A stretch of 6,079 bases of DNA from contig CAINSH010000049.1 in NCBI GenBank assembly GCA_903852955.1, positions 1 to 6,079 on the forward strand, in the 5' to 3' direction. Shown here piece by piece: positions 1-6,079 of this stretch. Position 1 is the stretch's first letter; each line of letters starts with the position of its first letter. The notes beneath the pieces were generated by a model. That model made no database searches and had not been told where the DNA came from. It saw only the letters and a list, made by a program, of their open reading frames with translations. The translations under genes and the position numbers were made by a program. Origin of the DNA: an uncultured Actinomycetes bacterium. GTDB taxonomy: Bacteria; Actinomycetota; Actinomycetes; Nanopelagicales; Nanopelagicaceae.

Positions 1-236
1 CTTTGCTCACTTAAGCGGAATCTAACTAGTCAGTAGGTTCTATAGCCCAATACGGCGGGGTGTAGATCACACGCATTTCACCAAATTTTTAGCATATTCG
101 GCTTACCTTTCCCGCGGATAGATTGCTACCCTTACGCATCGCGCAGGCGAGTACCGAATGTAAAACCAGGGCCAAAGTTGTCCCGTGAAATTAACGGCGC
201 AAGACAACCAGTAGCAAAGGATCTGGCGACAACCTA
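1..236 (+). promoter_or_regulatory. gltB upstream/leader region, no recognisable gene
   Basis: All three + frames hit a stop within the first 45 bases (TAA at 12-14, TAA at 23-25, TAG at 34-36, TAG at 43-45), so at most the last few codons of an upstream gene could lie here, and none is recognisable. I see no tRNA or known riboswitch. Two sequences fit the loose actinobacterial -10 pattern TAnnnT (TAGCAT 90-95, TAGATT 119-124), but neither has a convincing -35 partner, so the promoter is not placed. The best Shine-Dalgarno candidate for gltB is AAAGGA at 216-221, about 15 bases before the ATG, which is longer than usual. No TAnnnT lies 7-12 bases before the ATG, which argues against a leaderless gltB transcript. 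A possible long-range stem pairs 94-101 with 154-161 (8 pairs, one G-U) and encloses a small hairpin at 139-150. Confidence 0.55.
177..208 (+). promoter_or_regulatory. Candidate RNA hairpin in the gltB leader
   Basis: GTTGTC (177-182) can pair with GACAAC (203-208). CCGT (183-186) can pair with ACGG (194-197) around a 7-base loop, leaving a 5-base bulge CGCAA (198-202) on one side. A second copy of GACAACC (228-234), almost touching the gltB start, could compete for the same GTTGTC. A third option pairs GGG (169-171) with CCC (182-184). This was folded by eye without energy calculation. No T-run follows, so it does not look like a rho-independent terminator. A role in controlling gltB translation is only a hypothesis. 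Confidence 0.25.
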
Positions 237-237
237 A
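178..237 (+). CDS. Possible 19-codon leader ORF overlapping the gltB start
   Basis: A TTG at 178 preceded by AGGG (168-171, 6-base spacer) opens a 19-codon frame whose TAA (235-237) shares one base with the gltB ATG in a TAATG arrangement, the geometry typical of translational coupling. The predicted peptide (about [18 protein letters not shown] after the start) resembles no family I know. The frame stays open upstream to 46 but has no ATG or GTG start there. It is interesting because gltB lacks a well-spaced Shine-Dalgarno of its own. Against it, so short a frame can occur by chance and TTG is the weakest common start. Treat it as a hypothesis, not an established gene. Confidence 0.13.
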   Translation: MSREINGARQPVAKDLATT

Positions 238-2165
238 TGGCAATCCCAAAAGAGTTTCCACCAGCACAAGGTCTTTATGACCCAGCGAACGAGCATGATG
301 CATGCGGCGTTGCGATGGTTGCTACTCTAAATAAAGTTGCCACTCACGAAATTGTTGCTCAAGCGTTAACTGCACTTCGCAATCTTGAACATCGCGGCGC
401 TTCAGGTGCTGAACCAGATAGTGGTGATGGTGCTGGAATTTTGATTCGCGTTCCTGATGAGTTTTATCAAGCCGTAGCCGGATTTAAATTGCCTTCCGTC
501 GGAAGTTACGCCACAGGCATTGCCTTCATTGGTCAAAGTTTTGATTTCCAAAATGAAATTGCAGCAATCGCAGCTGAAGAAGGTTTAGTTGTCCTAGGTT
601 GGCGCGAACTTCCAATTAACTCAGCATCTCTGGGCAAGACTGCCCTTGGCGTTATGCCAAAGTTTGAACAATTATTCCTAGCTGGCGCTAATGGTGAATC
701 CGGAATCGCACTAGATCGCTTAGCTTTTTGTCTGCGTAAGCGAGTCGAGCATTCGTTAGATATTTATTTCCCATCGCTATCTTCTCAGACCATTGTTTAC
801 AAAGGCATGCTCACAACCGGCCAACTTGAAGAGTTTTTCCCAGATCTAAGTGATGCTCGAGTTAAATCTCCATTGGCGCTTGTTCACTCACGTTTTTCTA
901 CCAATACCTTCCCGTCATGGCCGCTTGCACACCCATACCGATTCATTGCGCATAACGGTGAAATCAATACCGTTAAGGGAAACCGAAACTGGATGCGTGC
1001 TCGCGAATCACTCCTTGAATCCGATGTGATTCCAGGTGACTTAAAGCGCTTGTTCCCAATCGTGGAAATGTCAGGATCGGATTCAGCTTCCTTTGATGAA
1101 GTACTTGAATTGCTTTACTTAGGTGGACGTTCCCTGCCACATTCAGTTTTAATGATGATTCCGGAAGCTTGGGAAAATCATGCAACCATGTCGCAAAAGC
1201 GACGAGATTTCTATGCTTTCCATGCCTCTCTTATGGAACCTTGGGACGGCCCAGCTTGCGTAACTTTTACTGACGGAAACCAAGTTGGCGCAGTGCTTGA
1301 TCGAAATGGTTTGCGACCATCGCGTTATTGGGTAACTAAAGATGGCCTAGTTGTTTTGGCCAGTGAAGTAGGCGTTCTAGATTTCGCACCTGAAGAAATT
1401 GTGCGCAAGGGTCGCTTGCAACCAGGAAAAATGTTCTTGGTTGATATCGCTGCTGGTCGCATTATTGAAGATGATGAAATTAAGGATTCACTGGCAGATG
1501 CCGAAACTTATGGCCAGTGGTTACAAGATGGCATCGTTAAGTTAGCTGATCTACCTTCACGTGAGCATATTGTTTACCCACACTCATCGGTTGTGCGTCG
1601 TCAACGCGCTTTTGGTTATACCGAAGAAGATTTGAAAATCTTAATTACGCCTATGGCGCGAAGTGGGGGAGAACCACTTGGTTCAATGGGCACCGATACC
1701 CCGATTGCGGCAATCTCAGCTAAACCACGATTGCTCTTCGACTATTTCTCTCAACTCTTTGCTCAAGTTACTAATCCACCACTAGATGCGATTCGCGAAG
1801 AACTAGTTACCTCTCTCGGTGGATCAATTGGTCCAGAACATAATTTGCTAGATCCTGGCCCAGCTTCTTGTCGTCAAATTTCATTGGCATTCCCAGTAAT
1901 TGATAATGATGAGTTAGCCAAGATCATCAACGTGAATGCTGATGACGAGTATCCAGAATTAGCTGCTTATGTTGTGCGTGGACTATTTCCAGTAAATGGC
2001 GATGGTCAGGCACTTCGCAAGCGAATCGATGAAATTAAGCGCGAAGTTTCCAAAGCTATCGATGATGGTGCTCACTTAATTGTGCTTTCTGACCGTGACG
2101 GCGATGCCGAAGATGCACCTATTCCATCTTTATTACTTACCTCTCTGCAGTTCATCACCATTTAA
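237..2165 (+). CDS. gltB: GltB N-terminal part: glutamine amidotransferase and part of the central domain
   Basis: This reading frame gives 642 residues. The motif [10 protein letters not shown] places the catalytic nucleophile at Cys23. In this family a short propeptide is removed so that the Cys becomes the N-terminus, and a 22-residue propeptide fits the start at 237. Class II amidotransferase motifs follow: [19 protein letters not shown] (about 50-68), [12 protein letters not shown] (from His217) and HNGEINT (239-245). The central domain includes [10 protein letters not shown] and [20 protein letters not shown]. The frame ends wrongly: after [10 protein letters not shown] the last six residues (LQFITI) do not match the family, and TAA follows. 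As an independent product it would have glutaminase motifs but no FMN site, so it could not make glutamate. The ATG has only a distant AAAGGA 15 bases upstream, but no alternative start fits the Cys23 position better. Confidence 0.9.
   Translation: MAIPKEFPPAQGLYDPANEHDACGVAMVATLNKVATHEIVAQALTALRNLEHRGASGAEPDSGDGAGILIRVPDEFYQAVAGFKLPSVGSYATGIAFIGQSFDFQNEIAAIAAEEGLVVLGWRELPINSASLGKTALGVMPKFEQLFLAGANGESGIALDRLAFCLRKRVEHSLDIYFPSLSSQTIVYKGMLTTGQLEEFFPDLSDARVKSPLALVHSRFSTNTFPSWPLAHPYRFIAHNGEINTVKGNRNWMRARESLLESDVIPGDLKRLFPIVEMSGSDSASFDEVLELLYLGGRSLPHSVLMMIPEAWENHATMSQKRRDFYAFHASLMEPWDGPACVTFTDGNQVGAVLDRNGLRPSRYWVTKDGLVVLASEVGVLDFAPEEIVRKGRLQPGKMFLVDIAAGRIIEDDEIKDSLADAETYGQWLQDGIVKLADLPSREHIVYPHSSVVRRQRAFGYTEEDLKILITPMARSGGEPLGSMGTDTPIAAISAKPRLLFDYFSQLFAQVTNPPLDAIREELVTSLGGSIGPEHNLLDPGPASCRQISLAFPVIDNDELAKIINVNADDEYPELAAYVVRGLFPVNGDGQALRKRIDEIKREVSKAIDDGAHLIVLSDRDGDAEDAPIPSLLLTSLQFITI
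2141..2146 (+). other. gltB: Frameshift site in gltB: CT dinucleotide tract
   Basis: The upstream frame reads ACC TCT then CTG CAG, while the family-like continuation is TCT GCA GTT CAT CAC CAT TTA (S-A-V-H-H-H-L) starting two bases later. The tract here is CTCTCT; with CTCT the two halves join exactly as [17 protein letters not shown] one-base loss would also restore the frame but would add an extra residue between T and AVHHH, so a two-base gain of one CT unit is the simpler explanation. Both frames are open between 2099 and 2162, so the exact point cannot be fixed from stop codons alone. The placement rests on protein similarity recalled from actinobacterial GltB. Confidence 0.8.
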
Positions 2166-2188
2166 TTCGCGAAAAGAAGCGCACTCAA

Positions 2189-4756
2189 GTGGGCTTAGTT
2201 GTCGAAGCTGGCGATGTGCGCGAAGTTCACCATGTCGCGCTACTAATTGGTTATGGCGCAGCAGCGGTAAATCCATATTTAGCTATGGAATCAGCCGAAG
2301 ATTTAGTTCGCCAAGGTGTCATCACTGGCATCGCACCTGAAAAAGCTGTGCGTAATTTAATTAAAGCGCTGGGCAAAGGCGTGCTTAAAGTTATGTCGAA
2401 GATGGGTATTTCAACTATCGCGTCATACACCGGCGCTCAAGTTTTCGAGGCAATCGGTATTAGTCAAGAAGTGGTCGATGAATTCTTCGTCGGTACAACT
2501 TCTCGCTTAGGCGGAATCAGTCTAGACATCATTGCTCAAGAAACTATTGCTCGTCATCACATCGCATATCCGCCAGGGGGAGAAGTTCCTGGTTCTAAAC
2601 GTTTACCTACTGGTGGCGAATACCAATGGCGTCGCGATGGCGAACCACACTTATTTGATCCAGAAACTGTATTTGCACTTCAACACTCAACTCGCAATAA
2701 GCGGTTTGATATTTTCCAGCGTTACACCAGTCGCGTTGACGAACAGAGCAATCGTTTGATGACTTTGCGAGGACTCTTCAAATTTGCAGAGGGCATTCGC
2801 CAACCTATTTCTATTGATGAAGTTGAACCGGTTTCAGAAATCGTAAAACGTTTCTCAACAGGTGCGATGTCATACGGTTCGATCTCACAAGAAGCGCATG
2901 AGAATTTAGCAATTGCAATGAATCGCCTTGGGGCTAAATCAAATACTGGTGAAGGTGGCGAAGATCCTGCTCGCTATATCAAAGAAGCAAATGGTGATTC
3001 CAAACGTTCATCGATTAAACAAGTTGCATCAGGTCGATTCGGCGTAACCTCTGATTACTTAGTTAATGCCGATGATATTCAGATCAAGATTGCACAAGGC
3101 GCTAAACCTGGTGAAGGTGGCCAGTTACCTGGAAACAAGGTTTATCCCTGGATTGCAAAAGTGCGATATTCAACGCCTGGCGTGGGTCTAATTTCGCCAC
3201 CCCCACATCACGATATTTATTCAATTGAAGATTTAGCTCAGCTAATTCACGATCTTAAGAATGCGAATAAGAACGCTCGCGTTCACGTTAAATTAGTGGC
3301 CGAAGTTGGCGTTGGCACAGTTGCAGCTGGTGTTTCAAAAGCACACGCAGACGTTGTTCTAATCTCCGGTCACGATGGCGGCACAGGCGCATCACCACTT
3401 ACTTCACTCAAGCATGCTGGTGCACCATGGGAACTTGGTTTAGCCGAAACTCAACAGACGCTGTTGCTCAATAATTTGCGTGATCGCATTGTGGTTCAAG
3501 CTGATGGTCAGTTAAAGACTGGTCGCGATGTAGTTATCGCAGCACTACTCGGCGCTGAAGAATTCGGTTTTGCAACCGCTCCACTAGTTGTTTCGGGTTG
3601 CATCATGATGCGCGTATGTCATCTTGATACCTGCCCAGTTGGTGTTGCTACTCAGAATCCAGAATTACGCAAAAACTTTAGTGGCAAGCCAGAATTTGTA
3701 GAAACTTTCTTCGAATATATTGCCGAAGAAGTTCGCGCGTTGTTGGCACAGCTGGGTTATCGCACATTGCTCGAAGCGGTTGGCCATGTTGAGTCTCTTG
3801 ATACCCGTGATGCGGTAAATCACTGGAAAGCAGCTGGCCTTGATTTGGCGCCGTTGTTAGTGCGACCAGATGTTGAGAGTCCGCTGCACAACACTTCAAC
3901 TCAAGATCATGGGCTGGCTGCAGCACTTGATAACAAGTTAATTGAATTAGCTGATGTCGCGCTTACTGAGGGCGAGGCAGTAAAGATTGATCTGCCAGTT
4001 CGAAATGTTAACCGCACAGTCGGAACTATGTTGGGTGCCGAAATCACTCGACGCCACGGAGCAAATGGTTTACCTGCAGGCACTATCGATGTAACTCTGC
4101 ACGGTTCAGCTGGTCAATCACTCGGTGCGTTTATTCCAACTGGTCTAAAGATTCGCCTTTATGGTGATTCGAATGACTACGTGGCAAAGGGAATCTCGGG
4201 CGGCACAGTTGTGGTGCGCCCTGATGAAAAAGCTTCCTTTAAATCTGAGGAAAATGTAATTGCCGGAAACGTTATTGGTTACGGTGCTACTTCAGGCAAA
4301 ATCTATGTGCGTGGAAAAGTCGGCGAGCGCTTCTGTGTTCGTAACTCTGGCGCAATTGCAATTGTTGAAGGTATTGGCGATCATGGTTGCGAATACATGA
4401 CTGGTGGCACCGTGGTGGTTCTTGGTGCAACTGGCCGTAACTTTGCAGCCGGCATGTCTGGCGGTCGCGCATTTATGCTCGATATTGATAGCGCCAATGT
4501 AAATACCGAGATGGTTGATTTGATGGCGGTTCCAGAAGATCAAAAAGAAATCTTGAAATCTTTGGTTTCAGATTTCCTAGTTGAAACTGGTTCCGAAGTT
4601 GCAGCAGGGCTATTAGCAAATTGGTCAGCGGCGCTAACTCGATTTACTTTAGTCATGCCACGTGATTACGCGCGCGTGCTTGCTGCAATTGAGCGAGCTA
4701 ACCGCGAAGGTTTACCGGTCGATCAAGTTGTAATGGAGGTAGCAGCAAATGGCTGA
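2189..4756 (+). CDS. gltB: GltB C-terminal part: rest of central domain, FMN/3Fe-4S synthase domain and beta-helix domain
   Basis: The frame is drawn from its first possible start (GTG 2189), but family sequence in this frame already begins at about 2147 ([14 protein letters not shown]), so this GTG is an internal codon. Residue numbers here are for the repaired 1505-residue protein. The synthase domain shows [11 protein letters not shown] (from Ser873), [50 protein letters not shown] and [15 protein letters not shown]. The 3Fe-4S ligands are Cys1121, Cys1127 and Cys1132 in [19 protein letters not shown] (C-x5-C-x4-C). The tail has the repetitive glycine pattern of the GXGXG beta-helix, for example [35 protein letters not shown] and GMSGGRAF. 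No ligand or motif is missing. Alone it lacks the amidotransferase. Its end overlaps gltD by 8 bases (ATGGCTGA). Confidence 0.9.
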   Translation: MGLVVEAGDVREVHHVALLIGYGAAAVNPYLAMESAEDLVRQGVITGIAPEKAVRNLIKALGKGVLKVMSKMGISTIASYTGAQVFEAIGISQEVVDEFFVGTTSRLGGISLDIIAQETIARHHIAYPPGGEVPGSKRLPTGGEYQWRRDGEPHLFDPETVFALQHSTRNKRFDIFQRYTSRVDEQSNRLMTLRGLFKFAEGIRQPISIDEVEPVSEIVKRFSTGAMSYGSISQEAHENLAIAMNRLGAKSNTGEGGEDPARYIKEANGDSKRSSIKQVASGRFGVTSDYLVNADDIQIKIAQGAKPGEGGQLPGNKVYPWIAKVRYSTPGVGLISPPPHHDIYSIEDLAQLIHDLKNANKNARVHVKLVAEVGVGTVAAGVSKAHADVVLISGHDGGTGASPLTSLKHAGAPWELGLAETQQTLLLNNLRDRIVVQADGQLKTGRDVVIAALLGAEEFGFATAPLVVSGCIMMRVCHLDTCPVGVATQNPELRKNFSGKPEFVETFFEYIAEEVRALLAQLGYRTLLEAVGHVESLDTRDAVNHWKAAGLDLAPLLVRPDVESPLHNTSTQDHGLAAALDNKLIELADVALTEGEAVKIDLPVRNVNRTVGTMLGAEITRRHGANGLPAGTIDVTLHGSAGQSLGAFIPTGLKIRLYGDSNDYVAKGISGGTVVVRPDEKASFKSEENVIAGNVIGYGATSGKIYVRGKVGERFCVRNSGAIAIVEGIGDHGCEYMTGGTVVVLGATGRNFAAGMSGGRAFMLDIDSANVNTEMVDLMAVPEDQKEILKSLVSDFLVETGSEVAAGLLANWSAALTRFTLVMPRDYARVLAAIERANREGLPVDQVVMEVAANG
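4735..4740 (+). promoter_or_regulatory. Strong Shine-Dalgarno for gltD
   Basis: GGAGGT lies inside the last codons of gltB, 8 bases before the gltD ATG at 4749. It matches the 16S anti-Shine-Dalgarno well and supports this start. With the 8-base gene overlap it suggests a single gltBD transcript. It also means gltD could be translated even if ribosomes stop early in gltB at 2163, although polarity could still lower its expression. Confidence 0.85.
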
Positions 4757-6079
4757 TCCAAAGGGATTTTTAACTACTGATCGGGCTGTACCGACACGAC
4801 GTCCAGTTGATGTGCGCATTAAAGACTGGAAAGAAGTTTACGAAGAGCAAGCTTTCCCTGATTTACAGAAGCAAGCTGGTCGTTGCATGGATTGCGGAAT
4901 TCCGTTCTGCCATTCAGGTTGCCCGCTTGGCAACTTAATTCCAGAATGGAATGACTTAATTTGGCGCGGGGATAAAAACGAAGCTATTGATCGTTTGCAT
5001 GCGACAAATAATTTTCCAGAATTCACAGGGCGCTTATGCCCAGCACCTTGCGAAACAGCATGCGTAGTTGCAATAAACAAGACGGCAGTAACAATCAAGC
5101 AAATTGAATTGCGCACGATTGAAGAAGCATTTAAGGATGGCAACGTCGAACCCCTGATTGCTGATCGCTTAACTGGCAAAACAGTTGCCGTAATTGGTTC
5201 TGGCCCAGCTGGCCTAGCGGCTGCCCAACAATTAACTAGAGCGGGTCACACTGTTGCGGTTTATGATCGCGCGGACAAAATTGGTGGCTTGCTTCGTTAC
5301 GGTATTCCAGAGTTCAAAATGGAGAAAGCGATTCTCGATCGTCGCTTAGACCAAATGACCAAAGAAGGAACTCGTTTTCGCCCAGGCGTAAATGTGGGTG
5401 TTGAACTAACAGGTTCTCAATTGCGCACTAAGTACGACGCAATCGTCTTAGCGGTAGGTGCAACGCAATGGCGCGATATTAACGTGCCAGGCCGTGAGCT
5501 AAAGGGCATCTATCAAGCAATGGAATTTTTGCCTTGGGGTAATCGCCAAGCTTTGGAAGAAGTTGAGACACCAGAAATCAATGTGGCCGGAAAGCATGTG
5601 GTAATTCTTGGCGGTGGCGATACTGGTGCTGACTGCCTTGGTACTTCTGTTCGCCAAGGTGCTGCAAGTGTCACTCAGCTTGAAATCATGCCGCGCCCAA
5701 CTGAAGAACGTCCGGCCGGGCAACCTTGGCCGACTTATCCGATGATCTATCGTGTTTCAAGCGCACACGAGGAACTTGATAACCGGTTATTTGCGGTAAG
5801 CACTGAAGAATTCTTAGGCGATGGAAATGGAAACTTGCGTGCGCTAAAGATTGTCGAAACTAAATTTGAAAACGGTAAGTTCGAGCCAGTTCCCGGAACT
5901 GAAAAAGAATTACCAGCTGATTTTGTTTTCCTGGCAATGGGATTTACAGGTCCGGAAAAGACTGCATTGTTCGAGCAACTAGAAGTTGAACTTGATGAAC
6001 GCGGAAACATAAAGCGTGGTTTGGATTACCAAAGCACTCAAGAAGGAATTTTCGTGGCCGGCGATGCTGGTCGTGGACA
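4749..6079 (+). CDS. gltD: gltD, glutamate synthase small subunit (NADPH), 3'-truncated by the window
   Basis: This is the cytoplasmic beta subunit of GOGAT: it oxidises NADPH with FAD and delivers electrons through iron-sulfur clusters to GltB. I translated 443 codons plus two bases with no stop; the family is about 480-490 residues, so roughly 40-50 are missing at the window edge. In order: an N-terminal ferredoxin-like cysteine region with Cys46, Cys49, Cys54 and Cys58 ([18 protein letters not shown]) and Cys97, Cys101 and Cys105 ([10 protein letters not shown]); an FAD-binding Rossmann motif [14 protein letters not shown] (146-159); the conserved [15 protein letters not shown] (179-193); an NADPH-binding motif [13 protein letters not shown] (284-296); [18 protein letters not shown] (325-342); and the start of the C-terminal FAD motif [11 protein letters not shown] (433-443). 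No frameshift or missing key residue is visible. The start is supported by GGAGGT at the right distance. The gene is in the usual gltB-gltD order. Confidence 0.97.
   Translation, partial: MADPKGFLTTDRAVPTRRPVDVRIKDWKEVYEEQAFPDLQKQAGRCMDCGIPFCHSGCPLGNLIPEWNDLIWRGDKNEAIDRLHATNNFPEFTGRLCPAPCETACVVAINKTAVTIKQIELRTIEEAFKDGNVEPLIADRLTGKTVAVIGSGPAGLAAAQQLTRAGHTVAVYDRADKIGGLLRYGIPEFKMEKAILDRRLDQMTKEGTRFRPGVNVGVELTGSQLRTKYDAIVLAVGATQWRDINVPGRELKGIYQAMEFLPWGNRQALEEVETPEINVAGKHVVILGGGDTGADCLGTSVRQGAASVTQLEIMPRPTEERPAGQPWPTYPMIYRVSSAHEELDNRLFAVSTEEFLGDGNGNLRALKIVETKFENGKFEPVPGTEKELPADFVFLAMGFTGPEKTALFEQLEVELDERGNIKRGLDYQSTQEGIFVAGDAGRG

Larger units (their letters stand above)
237..4756 (+). pseudogene. 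gltB: gltB, glutamate synthase large subunit, interrupted by a frameshift
   Basis: This is the complete locus for the NADPH-GOGAT alpha subunit, which converts glutamine plus 2-oxoglutarate to two glutamates in the cytoplasm using electrons from GltD. Family-like protein sequence is continuous across the locus but changes frame once, near 2141-2146. Deleting one CT unit there gives 1505 residues, close to the roughly 1500-1530 usual for bacterial GltB. The expected domain order is complete: Ntn amidotransferase (from Cys23 to about 430), central domain (about 470-770), FMN/3Fe-4S synthase domain (about 800-1210) and GXGXG beta-helix domain (about 1250-1480). All other stretches look intact, with no second stop or missing motif, so the lesion is recent or an artefact. 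I list the locus as a pseudogene because it cannot be translated as written. The two halves are described separately. Confidence 0.85.

Noticed and set aside
60..72. GTGTAGATCACAC as a CRP/GlxR-type operator
   Set aside because: The arms are GTGT/ACAC but the spacing is too short for TGTGA-N6-TCACA and the centre is not symmetric.
103..303. 66-codon minus-strand frame across the leader and gltB start
   Set aside because: It overlaps the conserved GltB N-terminus including Cys23, its protein is low-complexity and unfamiliar, and no ribosome site was evident.
2099..2165. Programmed ribosomal frameshifting to bypass the break
   Set aside because: No X-XXY-YYZ slippery heptamer is present in the overlap of the two open frames, I saw no clear downstream hairpin, and GltB is not known to use recoding.
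2171..2191. GTG 2189 with purine-rich GAAAAGAAG upstream as a true restart making a split GltB
   Set aside because: Conserved GltB residues in this frame begin upstream at 2147, the purine run encodes the conserved REKKR stretch, and the break is inside a domain.
2080..2340. 86-codon + frame spanning the frameshift
   Set aside because: It is the third frame, matches neither half of GltB and gives Ser/Arg-rich out-of-frame protein, so it is not a bridging product.
3678..4543. Several minus-strand frames of 61-83 codons inside gltB
   Set aside because: They are opposite well-conserved FMN-domain and beta-helix coding sequence and show no family features.
4838..5179. 113-codon minus-strand frame inside gltD
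   Set aside because: It lies opposite the conserved cysteine region of GltD, where strong codon constraint easily leaves an open antisense frame; the protein resembles nothing known.

Overview
The window carries the two genes of NADPH-dependent glutamate synthase (GOGAT) on the + strand: gltB (large, glutamine-hydrolysing subunit, 237-4756) followed by gltD (small, flavin/NADPH subunit, 4749 to the window end, C-terminus cut off). Both proteins look actinobacterial, judged from memory of the families. GltB has the stretches VHHHLIRE and [20 protein letters not shown], and GltD has [18 protein letters not shown] and [18 protein letters not shown]. Base composition is moderate (a little under 50% G+C by eye, with many A/T-ending codons). 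This points to a lower-GC actinobacterium, such as a freshwater acI/Nanopelagicales type, rather than a Streptomyces or Mycobacterium. The lineage is an inference; no database was searched.

Layout. Positions 1-236 hold no recognisable gene. They form the gltB leader, with several hand-found hairpins, a repeated GACAACC motif and two tiny reading frames, one of which ends in a TAATG overlap with the gltB start. The gltB frame opens at 237 and follows the family through the amidotransferase domain and into the central domain, then stops at TAA 2163-2165. Family-like sequence resumes in another frame from about 2147 and runs to 4756 through the FMN/3Fe-4S synthase domain and the C-terminal beta-helix domain. 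The break lies at a CTCTCT tract (2141-2146). Removing one CT unit restores a 1505-residue GltB of normal length. gltB and gltD overlap by 8 bases, and gltD has a strong Shine-Dalgarno sequence inside the gltB end.

How they work together. GltB releases ammonia from glutamine at its N-terminal Cys23 and channels it to the FMN site, where 2-oxoglutarate becomes glutamate. GltD takes electrons from NADPH through FAD and passes them through iron-sulfur clusters to GltB. With glutamine synthetase this forms the main ammonium assimilation cycle. If the frameshift is real, the strain cannot make full-length GltB by ordinary translation. If it is a sequencing or assembly error, this is an ordinary gltBD operon. 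I saw no second, unknown system in this window. The most unusual items are the frameshift and the structured leader.
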